From an uncultured Aquitalea sp. (lineage in GTDB: Bacteria; Pseudomonadota; Gammaproteobacteria; Burkholderiales; Chromobacteriaceae), in the NCBI RefSeq assembly GCF_945957525.1, contig NZ_CAMFLA010000011.1:1-64000 (forward strand): DNA of 64,000 nucleotides. Direction: 5' to 3'. The first letter of the stretch is position 1. Every line of letters begins with the position of its first letter. The notes under the pieces are model-generated. The model ran no database searches. It was not told where the DNA came from and saw only the letters and a program-made list of their open reading frames with translations. Shown one piece after another: positions 19,329 through 30,065 of the stretch. The translations under genes and the position numbers were made by a program.

Positions 19329-20417
19329 TCACCTGGCCGCACCAAGCGCCCTTGCGCGAGCGCAGCGCGCAGCGCCATCTTCTTCTGGCAAACCGCTCCA
19401 GCCCTGCAGGTTTTTCTCCACGATGTCCGCCAGTGCGGCAATCCATTGCGGGTTGTCATTCAGGCAGGAAAGGTAGCGATATTCCCCACCGCCGGCGTGC
19501 TGGAAGATTTCCTTGCCTTCCATGGCGATTTCCTCCAGCGTCTCGAGGCAATCGCCAAGAAATCCGGGGCAAACAATATCCAGTCGCTTAACGCCGGCCT
19601 TGCCCAGCTCGTCCAGCACAACGCTGGTATAGGGTTGCAGCCACTCGGCGCGACCGAACCGGCTCTGGAAACTGATGACATATTGCTCCGGCTTGAGCCC
19701 GAGCTTTTCCGCCAGCAGACGGCCGGTTTTCTGGCATTCGCAGAAGTAGGGGTCGCCTTTGTCCAGCGTGAAGCGCGGCACACCGTGAAAACTCATTACC
19801 AGTTTGTCCGGGGCACCTTGCAACTGCCATTGCTGACGGATGTGGGTCGCTAGGGCGGCGATATAGCCGGCGTCGTCATGAAAGTGGCGGATAGTGCGCA
19901 CTTCCGGCATGTTGCGCATTGTCATCAGCACGCGAAACACTTCATCCAGCGCCGTGGCGCTGGATGAGCCGGCGTATTGCGGATACAGCGGCACCACCAG
20001 AAGTCGCTCGACCCCTTGCTCGCGCATGCGGCCGATAACGCTTTCAACCGACGGATTGCCGTAGCGCATGGCGAAATCCACCACCAGCCCGCGATGACCG
20101 CGTTCGCCTAGCAAGCCTTTGAGCAAGGATGCTTGTTTGCGAGTATTCACCAGCAAGGGGGAGCCATCCTGCGTCCAGATACTGGCGTACTTTTCCGCGG
20201 ACTTGGCTGGCCGGGTGTTGAGGATGACGCCATTGAGAATGAACCACCACACAGCACGCGGAATTTCAATGACGCGGGTGTCGGAAAGAAACTGCTTGAG
20301 GTAGGGGCGCAGCGCTTTTGCAGTTGGCGCGTCGGGGGTGCCCAGATTGACCAGCAGGATGCCGGTACGCGACTGATCTTCGTGGCGACGGACGGGTTCT
20401 GTGAGATAGCGGGGCAT
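19329..20417 (-). CDS. hemH: Ferrochelatase
   Basis: A 362-residue enzyme that inserts ferrous iron into protoporphyrin IX, the last step of protoheme synthesis. [13 protein letters not shown] at the N-terminus, [14 protein letters not shown] and the catalytic histidine in VMSFHGVP are family motifs, and [15 protein letters not shown] is the conserved C-terminal segment. The tail after [10 protein letters not shown] is Ala/Arg-rich and looks like an extension. The start at 20417 (MPRYL) has CGAGGT upstream; seven extra codons precede it in frame. Confidence 0.96.
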   Translation of the reverse strand: MPRYLTEPVRRHEDQSRTGILLVNLGTPDAPTAKALRPYLKQFLSDTRVIEIPRAVWWFILNGVILNTRPAKSAEKYASIWTQDGSPLLVNTRKQASLLKGLLGERGHRGLVVDFAMRYGNPSVESVIGRMREQGVERLLVVPLYPQYAGSSSATALDEVFRVLMTMRNMPEVRTIRHFHDDAGYIAALATHIRQQWQLQGAPDKLVMSFHGVPRFTLDKGDPYFCECQKTGRLLAEKLGLKPEQYVISFQSRFGRAEWLQPYTSVVLDELGKAGVKRLDIVCPGFLGDCLETLEEIAMEGKEIFQHAGGGEYRYLSCLNDNPQWIAALADIVEKNLQGWSGLPEEDGAARCARARALGAAR

Positions 20418-20436
20418 GAAAACCTCGTGTTCGATC

Positions 20437-20460
20437 AAAAAAGCCGGCTAAGCCGGCCTT
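20437..20460 (-). terminator. Terminator of ftsK
   Basis: GGCCGGC and GCCGGCT arms with a TTA loop are followed on the minus strand by TTTTTT, just past the ftsK stop and upstream of hemH. Confidence 0.82.
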
Positions 20461-20462
20461 GT

Positions 20463-22763
20463 TCAGTCTTCTCTGGCCGGAGCCAGCACCGTGCGGTTGC
20501 CGTTGGTTTCCATACTGGAAACCAAGCCGGCCGCTTCCATTTGTTCTATTAGCCGGGCCGCGCGATTGTAGCCGATGCGCAAATGACGCTGCACCGAAGA
20601 GATAGAGGCTTTACGGGTTTTGACCACGATGGCGACGGCCTCGTCGTAAAGCGGATCGCTTTCGCCGCTGCCATCCACATCGCCGCCCGCCGAGCCGCCG
20701 GCGTCATCCGCCTCGGCCTGCCCGGAGAGAATGCCTTCCACGTAGTCGGGCTCGCCGGTGGTTTTCAGGTACTCCACCACATGGTGCACCTCGTCATCGG
20801 CGACAAATGCGCCGTGCACGCGGTTGGGGTAGCCGGAACCCGGCGGCAGGAACAGCATGTCGCCCTGGCCCAGCAGGGCTTCTGCGCCCATCTGGTCCAG
20901 GATGGTGCGAGAGTCGATCTTGCTGGACACCTGGAACGCGATGCGGGTAGGAATATTGGCCTTGATCAGGCCGGTAATCACGTCCACCGAAGGCCGCTGG
21001 GTAGCCAAAATAAGATGGATGCCGGCAGCCCGTGCTTTTTGCGCCAAGCGCGCAATCAGCTCTTCGATCTTCTTGCCGGCCACCATCATTAGGTCGGCCA
21101 ACTCATCAATCACCACCACGATCATCGGCAGCACGTCCAGCGGCTCTGGTGTTTCCGGCGTCAGGCTGAACGGGTTGGGCACCTTCTCGCCGGCCTTTTC
21201 CGCATCGCGAATCTTCTGGTTGTAGCCCGCCAGATTGCGCACGCCCAGCTTGGACATCAGCTTGTAGCGCCGTTCCATCTCGCCCACGCACCAGTTGAGC
21301 GCGTTGGCGGCTTGTTTCATATCAGTGACCACCGGGGCCAAGAGGTGCGGAATACCTTCGTAAACCGATAGCTCCAGCATCTTTGGGTCCACCATGATCA
21401 GCCGCACTTCGCGCGGGCTTGCCTTGTACAGCAACGACAGGATCATGGCATTGATGGCAACCGACTTGCCGGAGCCGGTGGTGCCCGCCACCAGCACGTG
21501 GGGCATCTTGGCGAGGTCGGCCGATACCGGCTGACCAGCAATATCCTTGCCAAGTGCGATGGTGAGGCGGGAGCTCATGTTCTGATAACCGTCGGAGCCG
21601 ATGATTTCCGACAGGCGCACGATCTGGCGTTTCGGATTGGGCAGCTCCAGACCCATATAGGTTTTGCCCGGGATGGTTTCCACTACGCGGATGGAAACCA
21701 GCGAAAGGGCACGGGCCAGGTCCTTCATCAGGTTGACGATTTGCGAACCCTTGACGCCCACGGCCGGCTCGATTTCGTAGCGGGTGATGACGGGCCCCGG
21801 ATAGGCGGCGATCACCTTCACGTCCACGCCAAAATCAGCCAGTTTGCGCTCGATGAGCCGCGAGGTGTATTCGACGGTTTCCTGCGACACCGACTCCGAT
21901 TGTTCTTTCGGCGCTTCCAGCAACGTCAGGCCGGGCAACTCGCCGCTATTGGGATCGGCAAACAGAGACTGCTGCACAGGCTTTTGCAGCTTGGGCGACA
22001 CCGGCACTTCCGTCTGGGCCGGCTCGATGCGGATCGGCGTCTTGTCTTCCTGTTTTTTCTTTTCGGTGCTGACTTTGGCCTCGCGCTGCTGGGCTGTCTC
22101 CCGACCGATTTCACGGTCCTTGCGCGCTTGCCACGCATGCCAGACGTTCAACACCCCATCCTCCACCGCGCCGCCGATGCGCTCCATGATGTCCAGCCAG
22201 GATAAACCGGTGAACAGGGAAAAGCCGATGGCGCCCGTGACGGAAAGCAAGAGATAGGAACCCGACAAGCCAAGCCCGTGGGAGACACCCTTGCCGATGA
22301 AGTGGCCGAACATGCCGCCGGCGGACAAAGGCAGGTTCAGCTGTTTACCACCCAGCACAATGCTTTCAAAGCTGGCGCTGGAGACCAGCAACAGGAAAAA
22401 GCCGCCTATCGCAGCAGCGGTAATGGGATTGAATTTCCAGCCCAGGGTCTCAATGCGGCGATAGCCCCAGGCGATGGCCACCAGGCAAAATACCACCATC
22501 CACCAGGCGGACAGACCAAAGATATAAAGCAGCATATCGGCGAGCCAAGCGCCGAACGCGCCGCCGTAATTGCGCACGGTGGGGTCGGAGGAACTGTGAG
22601 ACCAAGACGGGTCTTGCGGAGAGTAGCTGGCCAGAATCAGCACCAGATACACGGCCACCACCGCCATCAGTAACCACCATGCTTCTCGCAGCAGGTTGGC
22701 CAGCTTGGGCGGCAGGGGCGTTTGACTGTTCTTGACGACGGCCTTTCGTTTGAAAAGTCGCAT
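20463..22763 (-). CDS. ftsK: DNA translocase FtsK
   Basis: A 766-residue septal DNA pump that aligns chromosome termini and activates XerCD at dif. The N-terminal 190 residues hold four or five membrane segments, followed by a Lys/Glu/Gln-rich linker (about 215-260). The RecA-like motor has the Walker [11 protein letters not shown], Walker [13 protein letters not shown] and [10 protein letters not shown]. The C-terminal gamma winged helix ([19 protein letters not shown]) reads KOPS. The linker is short compared with E. coli FtsK. The chosen start MRLFKRK is at 22763; the upstream in-frame extension is Pro/Trp-rich and unlikely. Confidence 0.95.
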   Translation of the reverse strand: MRLFKRKAVVKNSQTPLPPKLANLLREAWWLLMAVVAVYLVLILASYSPQDPSWSHSSSDPTVRNYGGAFGAWLADMLLYIFGLSAWWMVVFCLVAIAWGYRRIETLGWKFNPITAAAIGGFFLLLVSSASFESIVLGGKQLNLPLSAGGMFGHFIGKGVSHGLGLSGSYLLLSVTGAIGFSLFTGLSWLDIMERIGGAVEDGVLNVWHAWQARKDREIGRETAQQREAKVSTEKKKQEDKTPIRIEPAQTEVPVSPKLQKPVQQSLFADPNSGELPGLTLLEAPKEQSESVSQETVEYTSRLIERKLADFGVDVKVIAAYPGPVITRYEIEPAVGVKGSQIVNLMKDLARALSLVSIRVVETIPGKTYMGLELPNPKRQIVRLSEIIGSDGYQNMSSRLTIALGKDIAGQPVSADLAKMPHVLVAGTTGSGKSVAINAMILSLLYKASPREVRLIMVDPKMLELSVYEGIPHLLAPVVTDMKQAANALNWCVGEMERRYKLMSKLGVRNLAGYNQKIRDAEKAGEKVPNPFSLTPETPEPLDVLPMIVVVIDELADLMMVAGKKIEELIARLAQKARAAGIHLILATQRPSVDVITGLIKANIPTRIAFQVSSKIDSRTILDQMGAEALLGQGDMLFLPPGSGYPNRVHGAFVADDEVHHVVEYLKTTGEPDYVEGILSGQAEADDAGGSAGGDVDGSGESDPLYDEAVAIVVKTRKASISSVQRHLRIGYNRAARLIEQMEAAGLVSSMETNGNRTVLAPARED

Positions 22764-22815
22764 GTTTATCGCATTAGGCTTATGACAGTGCGAGATTATA
22801 GCCTGATACGGCGTC

Positions 22816-23916
22816 TCAGTACGGATAGAGTGCGCCAAGTACGCGCAAGCCGCTGGCTCCGGTGACTTCGGGCAAGTTGGCGGGCTGCCGGTGGTGGAAG
22901 CGCCAACCCAGCCAGGCAAAGGCGGCGGCCTCCACCTGGTGTACCGGCAGGCCAAGCTCTGCCGTGCTGGCCCAACGCATGTCGGGCGCCATGGCGGCCA
23001 GCTCGGCCATCAGGGCGCCATTGAGCGCGCCGCCGCCGCAGACGTAGACCGACCGGGTGTCGGGGCAGGCGCCATGAATGGCATCGACAATGCTGCGCGC
23101 CGTCAGCGCGAGCAAGCTGCACTGCACATCCGCCGGCGGCACGTCGCCGTGCCGAGCCAGTTTGCCGACCAGCCAAGGCAGGTCGAACAGGTCCCGCCCC
23201 GTGCTTTTGGGCGGCGGCTGAAGGAAAAAGTCTTCGGCCAACATGTCGCGCAGCAAGCCGGCATGAAGCTGGCCGCTGGCGGCCCACTCGCCATTGACGT
23301 CGTAACGTCGGCCGGTGTGCTGGTGACACCAGGCATCCATCAGCATATTGCCCGGCCCGCAATCAAAACCGATCACGGGCTGACCCGCTGCCAGTCGGGT
23401 GAGGTTGCTGATGCCGCCGATATTGAGGATGACGCGACTTTCCGTTGCATCGGCAAACACGGACTGATGAAAGGCGGGCACCAGCGGCGCGCCCTGGCCG
23501 CCGGCCGCCACATCGCGGGCGCGGAAATCGCCCATGACATCAATGCCGCAGCGCTCCGCCAGCAGGGCCAGATTCACGCTTTGCAAGGTGTAGCCCTGAT
23601 GAGGCGCGTGGCGAATGGTCTGACCGTGACAAGCCACGGCAATGATGTCGCCTTCGGATTTGCCTGCCTTCAGCAGCAAACCGCGCACCGCATCCGCGTA
23701 CAGCAGGGCCAGTCGATTGGCCAGCAGCGCCTCCCGGCGCAACTCGTCATGACCCACCGCCTGCAGGCTCAGCACCTCGTCGCGCATGTCCTGTGGGTAG
23801 GGAGTGCAATGTTCAGCCTCCACGTCGAGGCGGCCATCTTCGGCAAACCTTGCCAGCACAGCGTCGACGCCGTCCAGGCTGGTGCCCGACATCAATCCGA
23901 TAAAGCGTTCTGTCAT
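22816..23916 (-). CDS. anmK: Anhydro-N-acetylmuramic acid kinase
   Basis: A 366-residue sugar kinase that cleaves the 1,6-anhydro ring and phosphorylates anhydroMurNAc to MurNAc-6-phosphate during cell-wall recycling. The N-terminal [17 protein letters not shown] is diagnostic, and [24 protein letters not shown] and [11 protein letters not shown] are ATP- and substrate-binding segments. The start overlaps the stop of the M23 peptidase (TGATG), pairing murein cleavage with murein recycling. Confidence 0.96.
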   Translation of the reverse strand: MTERFIGLMSGTSLDGVDAVLARFAEDGRLDVEAEHCTPYPQDMRDEVLSLQAVGHDELRREALLANRLALLYADAVRGLLLKAGKSEGDIIAVACHGQTIRHAPHQGYTLQSVNLALLAERCGIDVMGDFRARDVAAGGQGAPLVPAFHQSVFADATESRVILNIGGISNLTRLAAGQPVIGFDCGPGNMLMDAWCHQHTGRRYDVNGEWAASGQLHAGLLRDMLAEDFFLQPPPKSTGRDLFDLPWLVGKLARHGDVPPADVQCSLLALTARSIVDAIHGACPDTRSVYVCGGGALNGALMAELAAMAPDMRWASTAELGLPVHQVEAAAFAWLGWRFHHRQPANLPEVTGASGLRVLGALYPY

Positions 23917-25253
23917 CAGTCCTTTTGCGCCAGCACCAGCGGCACGCCGTCCAAGAGGGCGAGCTTGCTCGACATGATCTGGCGATCCTTCCTGAATTGG
24001 GTGAGCTGGGCGGTGGTGAGGCCCTGCGCCGGCAGGGCGGCGGTGGCCGGGTCCACCGGCTGGCCATTCACTTTCACCTCAAAATGCAAATGCGCACCGG
24101 TAGAGCGACCGGTGCTGCCGACATAGCCTATCACGTCGCCGGCCTTCACCACCTGGCCAGCCTTCAGGCCGGCGGCAAAACCCTGCATGTGGCCGTACAG
24201 CGTCGCCAGCTTGCCGCTGTGGCGAATTTCCACCGCCTTGCCATAACCGCCTTGCCAGCCGGCGGACTTCACCACGCCATCCGCTGGCGCCACAATGGGC
24301 GTTCCGGCCGCGGCTGCGTAATCCACTCCCTCATGCATGCGAAGAGAGCGCAGTATCGGATGATAGCGCGTGCCGAAGCCCGAGCTGATGCGGTAATTGC
24401 TGACCGGCTGACGGCTGAAACCCTTGCGTACCGGCTGGCCCTGTTCGTCGTAATAAGCACCCGACTCGCTGTCGTGCGCCACGTAGAAAGCCTGGCGGAT
24501 GTGACCGTCGTGGGTCACTTCGGCAGCCAGTATCCGCCCGGTAGCGATGGGGCTGCCATTATAAAGCAGGGTTTCGTAGACCAGTCGCACGCTGTCGCCA
24601 TTGACCAGCTTGTCGAGATCCAGCCGGTCGGCGAACACATCATCCAACTGGGCAGTCACCTCGCGCGGAATGCCGGCACGGGCAAAGGAGGAGGACATGG
24701 AACCGCGAATGCCCACGGTGCGCAGGGTGTCGATCGTGTCGGTTTCCACTGGGTCGGCGCTGGCTTGCCATTGCCCCTTGTCCAACGTCAGCGCTACCAG
24801 CACTTTCTCGCCGTTTTCGTCATCGTTGAGAAAACTCAAACCGAACAGGTCGCCGTCATCATTGGTTTGCACCGAGATGCTGGCGCCCGTTTTCAGGCGC
24901 AGCAAATCCTTGGATACTGGCCCCGACGCTAGGAAGCGGCGGGCGTCGCTGTCGCGCACGCCAAGCCGGTTGAGCACACGAAAGAGGGTGTCGCCGCGCT
25001 GAATGATTTCAGCGCGCCAATAGCGCGCATTGCTGGCCGCAGGGCGGAACTCGGGCAGTGCCAGCCGCTGGGTTACGGTTTGGACAACCACATCGGGCAC
25101 ACTGGCGGCTTTGTCGCCAGGCATCACGGCGAAAGCGGTAACGGTGCCGAAAAACGGCAGACTGCCGGCCAGCAAAAACAGGCCAAGCGGGTGATTGATC
25201 AGGGAGTGGGCGCACTTTTGCGGGAAACGGAGCAGTTTGCGATAATCCATCAT
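23916..25253 (-). CDS. M23 family murein endopeptidase
   Basis: A 445-residue envelope protein of the MepM/NlpD type. A membrane anchor lies near residues 20-45. An OapA/LysM-like region follows (IIQRGDTLFRVLNRLGV), and the C-terminal peptidase domain occupies about residues 285-400. Zinc ligands are visible in MHEGVDYAA (HxxxD) and HLHFEV (HxH). It probably cleaves peptide cross-links in the growing wall. It is coupled to anmK and divergent from the recJ group. Confidence 0.92.
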   Translation of the reverse strand: MMDYRKLLRFPQKCAHSLINHPLGLFLLAGSLPFFGTVTAFAVMPGDKAASVPDVVVQTVTQRLALPEFRPAASNARYWRAEIIQRGDTLFRVLNRLGVRDSDARRFLASGPVSKDLLRLKTGASISVQTNDDGDLFGLSFLNDDENGEKVLVALTLDKGQWQASADPVETDTIDTLRTVGIRGSMSSSFARAGIPREVTAQLDDVFADRLDLDKLVNGDSVRLVYETLLYNGSPIATGRILAAEVTHDGHIRQAFYVAHDSESGAYYDEQGQPVRKGFSRQPVSNYRISSGFGTRYHPILRSLRMHEGVDYAAAAGTPIVAPADGVVKSAGWQGGYGKAVEIRHSGKLATLYGHMQGFAAGLKAGQVVKAGDVIGYVGSTGRSTGAHLHFEVKVNGQPVDPATAALPAQGLTTAQLTQFRKDRQIMSSKLALLDGVPLVLAQKD

Positions 25254-25420
25254 TCTCGAGGGCGGCGGGCTGGGCCCGCTTCAGGGTTCTGGTTGGCGAC
25301 GGCCGAAACGGCAAATGGCTGTTGGTGAAGCGTCTCTGTCATAAGTTCCTGATCCTGCCCGACTATTTTCCAATCCTTCGCATCGCCGTCGCGCGATGCC
25401 CTGCGACACACCCTGACATC

Positions 25421-26449
25421 ATGAAGTTGACCCTGTTCATGCCCGGGCTTGGCTGGCTGGACGGCCACGACGGCGCGGAAGTCTGCAAAGGCTTGGCACT
25501 ACCCGCCCTGAGCCTGCTGCTGGGGCGCGGCCAGCTGACGCGCCAGACTTGCACCCTGAGCGAGCGTAAGGCCAGCCTGCTGCCGGCTGGCGACGCCAGC
25601 CCCGCCAGCCGGTTTGCCGCCCAATGCGAGCTCGACCCTTCGGCCAACTGGCTGCTGGCCGACCCGGTGCATCTGCGCATCGACCGGGATCGCGCTTTGC
25701 TGGCCGATGTCGGGGTGATGCGCTTGTCGCAAACCGAGGCCGACCAGCTGCTGTGCAGCCTCAACCATCACTTTGCCGAAGATGGGCTGCGCTTTCATGC
25801 GCCGCGTCCGGATCGCTGGCTGCTGAGCCTGCCAACGCCAGCCGGCGCGGCCTTTACGCCCCTGCAAGACGCTGTGGGTGAAAACGTCAACCAGCACTTG
25901 CCGCGCGGGGAAGATGGTTTGCGCTGGAGCCGCCTGCTTAATGAAATGCAGATGCTGCTCTACACACACCCCGTCAACGACGAACGCGAGTCGCGCGGCG
26001 AGCTGGCAGTCAACAGCGTCTGGCTGTGGGGCCAACAGGCCGCCCGCTCGAGCCTGCCCATCCATGGCGGCTGGCAAACAGTGCTCACCGACGACGATGA
26101 CGCCCAACAGGCTGCCTTGCGCGGAGGCCTGGATGCCGATGCCGCCCCCTATGCTTATGTGGGCCTGGCCGAAGCCGGCCTTGGCAACCGCAACGTCCTG
26201 GTTGAAGTGGACGCCCTACTGGCCGCGGCACAGTATCGCGATGCTTGGGGCTGGCGCGAAGCCCTGCAAAGACTGGAAGCCGACTGGTTTGCCCCCTTGC
26301 TGGCCGCGCTGAAGCGGGGCGAAGTCAGCGAGTTGACCCTGATCACGCATGGCTCAGCGGGTTTCACCCTGAGTCTGACGCCGGCCATGCTGTGGCGATT
26401 CTGGCGTCGCCCGCTTGGCCTGCCAGCCCTTTACACTGACCTAGAATAA
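25421..26449 (+). CDS. Phosphoglycerate mutase-like protein (COG4255 type)
   Basis: A 342-residue protein starting MKLTLFMPGLGW. It resembles the alkaline-phosphatase-superfamily proteins annotated as cofactor-independent phosphoglycerate mutase-like that lie immediately upstream of recJ in many betaproteobacteria. VNSVWLWGQQAA and ITHGSAGFTLSLTP are its recognisable blocks. The full metal-binding set of true mutases is not evident to me, so catalysis is uncertain. The ATG at 25421 is preferred to a start 99 bp upstream. recJ begins 7 bp after its stop. Confidence 0.75.
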   Translation: MKLTLFMPGLGWLDGHDGAEVCKGLALPALSLLLGRGQLTRQTCTLSERKASLLPAGDASPASRFAAQCELDPSANWLLADPVHLRIDRDRALLADVGVMRLSQTEADQLLCSLNHHFAEDGLRFHAPRPDRWLLSLPTPAGAAFTPLQDAVGENVNQHLPRGEDGLRWSRLLNEMQMLLYTHPVNDERESRGELAVNSVWLWGQQAARSSLPIHGGWQTVLTDDDDAQQAALRGGLDADAAPYAYVGLAEAGLGNRNVLVEVDALLAAAQYRDAWGWREALQRLEADWFAPLLAALKRGEVSELTLITHGSAGFTLSLTPAMLWRFWRRPLGLPALYTDLE

Positions 26450-26456
26450 GCACCGC

Positions 26457-28151
26457 ATGTCCCGAATCATTGCCCGCAACATCCCGGCAGACACCCATGG
26501 CGCACTGGTGGCGCAAGGTCTTACCCCCTTGATGGCGCGCCTGTACGCCGCGCGCGGCATCGCCGGCTCCACCGAGCTGGACTACACGCTGAAAGCCTTG
26601 CTGCCTTACCACGATCTGAAAAACATCCAGCCCATGGCCCGGCGACTGGCGGACGCCATCGATCACCGCGAGCGACTGCTGGTGGTGGCCGACTATGACG
26701 CCGACGGCGCCACCGCCTGCGCCGTGGCAGTGAAAGGCCTTGCCATGCTGGGCGCGGTGGTGGACTTCATCGTACCCAACCGCTTTGAGTACGGTTACGG
26801 GTTGACGCCGGAAATCGTCGAACTGGCGGCGCACAAGCAGCCGGACATCATTGTCACCGTGGACAACGGCATCGCCAGCGTGGCCGGCGTCAACGCCGCC
26901 AAGGCCCGCGGCATCGAAGTGCTGGTGACGGACCATCATTTGCCCGGCGACGAATTGCCGGACGCGCTCATCGTCAACCCGAATCAGCCGGGCTGCGCTT
27001 TTCCGTCGAAGAACCTGGCCGGTGTCGGCGTGATGTTTTACGTACTGATGGCGCTGCGCGCCGAACAGCGTGCGCGCGGCATGTTTGAAGGGCAGACGGA
27101 GCCCAATCTGGGCGAGCTGCTGGACTACGTGGCCCTGGGCACGGTGGCCGACGTGGTGCGGCTGGATCAGAACAACCGCATTCTGGTGGAAAATGGCCTG
27201 CGCCGCATGCGCGCCGGGCGCATGACACCAGGCATCGCCGCCTTGTTCCGCGTAGCCGGTCGGGCTGCGCACAAGGCCAATACCTTCGACCTGGGGTTCA
27301 CGCTGGGACCGCGCCTGAACGCCGCCGGACGGCTGGACGACATGAGCTTGGGCATTGCCTGCCTGCTGGCCAGCAACGAACAGCAAGCCGTGGCGCTGGC
27401 GCAAGAGCTGGACCGTCTCAACCGCGAACGCAGACAGATCGAGCACGGCATGCAGGATGAGGCTCTGGCCGTCCTGTCTTCGATCGACCCGGCCCATCGT
27501 TACACACTCACCCTGTATCGCGACGACTGGCACCAGGGCGTGGTGGGCATTGTCGCCTCGCGCCTGAAAGAGCGCTTCCACCGGCCATCCATCGTTTTCG
27601 CCCCCGGCGACGAAGGCGAAATCAAAGGCTCGGGTCGCTCCATTCCCGGCTTTCATTTGCGCGATGCACTGGATCTGGTGTTCAAACGCCACCCCGGCCT
27701 GATTCTCAAGTTCGGTGGTCATGCCATGGCCGCTGGTCTGACCGTGGCGGAGGCGCGCTTTGCCGAGTTCCAGCAAGCATTCGAGGCCGTGGCGCGCGAA
27801 TTGCTGCCCGAGGCGGAGCTGACGCGCACCATAGAAACTGACGGCAGCCTGGACGCGCGCGAAATCCACCTGAGGTTTGCCGAAGAGCTGGCAGCGGAGG
27901 TCTGGGGGCAGGGCTTTCCCGTGCCGTACTTCCATGACCGTTTCGCCGTGATGAGCCAGCGCATGGTAGGCGAGAAACACCTCAAACTGCGCATCGCAAA
28001 GCAGGGCCAGGAGTTCGACGCCATGATCTTCAATCACGCCGACTGGCTGCCAGACAACATCGATGCGGTGTATCAACTGGTGGCCAACGAGTGGCAAGGG
28101 CGCAAGGAGCTGCAGATCTATCTGCAGCACTGGCAAGAAGCCGTCCTCTGA
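26457..28151 (+). CDS. recJ: Single-stranded-DNA-specific exonuclease RecJ
   Basis: A 564-residue 5'-3' ssDNA exonuclease of the DHH superfamily, acting in mismatch, recombination and base-excision repair. Visible motifs are VVADYDADGATAC (motif I), TVDNGIAS, the VTDHHLPG (DHH) block, and KFGGHAMAAGLTV of the DHHA1 domain. Length matches E. coli RecJ (577). It is in one run with the upstream mutase-like gene and the downstream rmuC. Confidence 0.97.
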   Translation: MSRIIARNIPADTHGALVAQGLTPLMARLYAARGIAGSTELDYTLKALLPYHDLKNIQPMARRLADAIDHRERLLVVADYDADGATACAVAVKGLAMLGAVVDFIVPNRFEYGYGLTPEIVELAAHKQPDIIVTVDNGIASVAGVNAAKARGIEVLVTDHHLPGDELPDALIVNPNQPGCAFPSKNLAGVGVMFYVLMALRAEQRARGMFEGQTEPNLGELLDYVALGTVADVVRLDQNNRILVENGLRRMRAGRMTPGIAALFRVAGRAAHKANTFDLGFTLGPRLNAAGRLDDMSLGIACLLASNEQQAVALAQELDRLNRERRQIEHGMQDEALAVLSSIDPAHRYTLTLYRDDWHQGVVGIVASRLKERFHRPSIVFAPGDEGEIKGSGRSIPGFHLRDALDLVFKRHPGLILKFGGHAMAAGLTVAEARFAEFQQAFEAVARELLPEAELTRTIETDGSLDAREIHLRFAEELAAEVWGQGFPVPYFHDRFAVMSQRMVGEKHLKLRIAKQGQEFDAMIFNHADWLPDNIDAVYQLVANEWQGRKELQIYLQHWQEAVL

Positions 28152-28162
28152 AAGGAATCGCC

Positions 28163-29647
28163 ATGATGTTCCTGCCTTTGTTCATCGGCCTGCTGCTGGG
28201 CGCTGCGGCAGCCTGGTTTGCCGGCCGCGCCAGACTGGCGACGGAACAGCGCGCGGCGCTGGATGCGCTGCTGACACAAAATGCCGGCCTGCAGGCTCAG
28301 CAGGATGCTTTGCGCCAACAACAGCAGCAGGCGGATCAGCGTGAAAGCCGGCTGGAAGAAGAGCTGCGCCAGCAGCGGCAACAGTTGGCCGAAGCCCAGC
28401 AGCAAACCGCCGCCCACTGGGCGGCGCGCCAAGAACAGGGCAAGCAGGTGGAGGAGTGGCGACAACAGCTGGCGCAACAGCAGCAACGGCAGCAGCAACT
28501 CACCGACGAGCTAACCCGGCTGACTGGCCGCGAGCAGGAACTGCAAACCTTGCTGGCGCAGGAGCGCCTGCAGACGCAGGAGAAGCTGGCCATGTTGGCC
28601 GAGGCGCGCGAAGCGCTCAGCAATCAATTCAAAGCGCTGGCGGCGGACATTCTGGAAGAAAAATCCAAACGCTTCACCGAACAAAACCAGCAAAATCTGG
28701 GCGCATTGCTCAATCCGTTGCACGACCGCATCCAGCAATTCGGCAAGCTGGTGCAAGACACCTACGACAAGGACAGCAAGGAAAGGCTGACGCTGGAGCA
28801 GGAATTGCGTCGTCTGCAAGAACTCAATACCCGACTGAACCAGGATGCGGTGGCGCTAACCAATGCGCTGACCGGCTCCAACAACAAGGCACAGGGCAAC
28901 TGGGGCGAAATGGTGCTGGAAAAGGTGCTGGAAACCTCCGGCCTTACCCGGGATCGCGAATATCGCGTACAAGTGTCGGACACGCTGGAAACCGAAGACG
29001 GCGCCCGACGCTATCAACCCGACGTGGTGATAGACCTGCCGGAAGGCAAGCATCTGGTGGTGGACTCCAAGGTATCGCTCAATGCCTATGTGCGCTACGC
29101 CGCCAGCACCGATGAGGCGGAACGCGAAGCCGAATTGAAAGCCCACGCGGCGGCGCTGCGCCAGCACATTCGCTCGCTGTCGGAAAAGCGCTATCAGGAT
29201 CTCTACAAGCTCAATACCGTGGACTTCGTTTTCATGTTCGTCCCGGTGGAGCCGGCCTATCTGCTGGCGGTTCAGCACGACATGAGTTTGTTCAGCGAAG
29301 CCTTTGAGCGCCGCATCATGATTGTGGGCCCCAGCACCTTGCTGGCAACGCTGCGCACGGTGGCCAGCATCTGGCGCTACGAATACCAGAACCAGAACGC
29401 GCAGGAAATCGCCCGCCAAAGCGGCGCAATGTACGACAAGCTGGCCGGCTTCGTAGACAATATGGAAAAGCTGGGCAAGCAACTGGATGCCTCGCGCGAC
29501 ACCTTCAACAACGCCATGAAACAGCTATCCAGCGGCAGCGGCAACCTGCTGACTCGCGCCGAAAAACTGCGCGCCATGGGCATCCGCAACAACAAGCAAT
29601 TACCGCGTCACCTGCTGGATGACGCGGCGGCCGACGACGAAAACTGA
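28163..29647 (+). CDS. rmuC: DNA recombination protein RmuC
   Basis: A 494-residue protein with an N-terminal membrane helix (LPLFIGLLLGAAAAWFAG), a long Gln/Glu-rich coiled coil (about residues 25-190) and a C-terminal RmuC nuclease-like domain. That domain is marked by NWGEMVLEKVLE, DVVIDLPEGKHLVVDSKVSL and FMFVPVEPAYL, which fit the PD-(D/E)XK fold. RmuC limits recombination at inverted repeats. The ATG at 28163 follows AAAGGA, 11 bp after recJ, so the two repair genes are probably cotranscribed. Confidence 0.94.
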   Translation: MMFLPLFIGLLLGAAAAWFAGRARLATEQRAALDALLTQNAGLQAQQDALRQQQQQADQRESRLEEELRQQRQQLAEAQQQTAAHWAARQEQGKQVEEWRQQLAQQQQRQQQLTDELTRLTGREQELQTLLAQERLQTQEKLAMLAEAREALSNQFKALAADILEEKSKRFTEQNQQNLGALLNPLHDRIQQFGKLVQDTYDKDSKERLTLEQELRRLQELNTRLNQDAVALTNALTGSNNKAQGNWGEMVLEKVLETSGLTRDREYRVQVSDTLETEDGARRYQPDVVIDLPEGKHLVVDSKVSLNAYVRYAASTDEAEREAELKAHAAALRQHIRSLSEKRYQDLYKLNTVDFVFMFVPVEPAYLLAVQHDMSLFSEAFERRIMIVGPSTLLATLRTVASIWRYEYQNQNAQEIARQSGAMYDKLAGFVDNMEKLGKQLDASRDTFNNAMKQLSSGSGNLLTRAEKLRAMGIRNNKQLPRHLLDDAAADDEN

Positions 29648-29731
29648 ATCACCGGCATGGCGGACAAAGCCCGCCTGCGGTAAGCTGGCGTCCGCTCAAT
29701 TTTTCGCACTGTCCCTCACAGGAGAAACAGA

Positions 29732-29986
29732 ATGGTTTTCTTTAAGATCCCGATGCGCAATTCCGATGAATGGGAAAAAATGTACGACTTCATCATCGTG
29801 CAGATGAAGTCCGCCGACGAGCTGGACGACGTGCTGGGCGCGCTGCTGTACGACGTATTCGGCGAATTCGACGACGAACAGCCGGAAGGCTGGGCTCCGC
29901 AACAGCTGACGTTGGAACAGGCTCTGAACGCCGGCTGGCCGATCTTCTCCTACGCCACCTACCTGCGTGAGCGCGAAGTAGAATAA
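29732..29986 (+). CDS. Small acidic protein of unknown function
   Basis: An 84-residue acidic protein (MVFFKIPMRNSDEWEKMYDF onward) with a cluster FDDEQPEGW near the middle. It has no signal peptide or membrane helix. A Shine-Dalgarno AGGAGAAAC precedes the ATG and a terminator follows, so it looks like a genuine small gene. No family was recognised. Confidence 0.75.
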   Translation: MVFFKIPMRNSDEWEKMYDFIIVQMKSADELDDVLGALLYDVFGEFDDEQPEGWAPQQLTLEQALNAGWPIFSYATYLREREVE

Positions 29987-30003
29987 GCATTCAGCCGCAA
30001 AAT

Positions 30004-30037
30004 GCGAAAAGCCCCCGACAAGGGGGCTTTGTTTTTC
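30004..30037. terminator. Terminator between convergent genes
   Basis: AAAGCCCCC and GGGGGCTTT arms around GACAA are followed by GTTTTT. It can serve the small acidic gene and, less well, tas. Confidence 0.82.
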
Positions 30038-30065
30038 CTGCGACGCCAAGGTTGGCCGAAGGGGC

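Noticed and set aside
26364-28136. A 590-codon frame antisense to recJ
   Set aside because: recJ has all its DHH motifs on the plus strand. The antisense product has no recognisable domain and no ribosome site.
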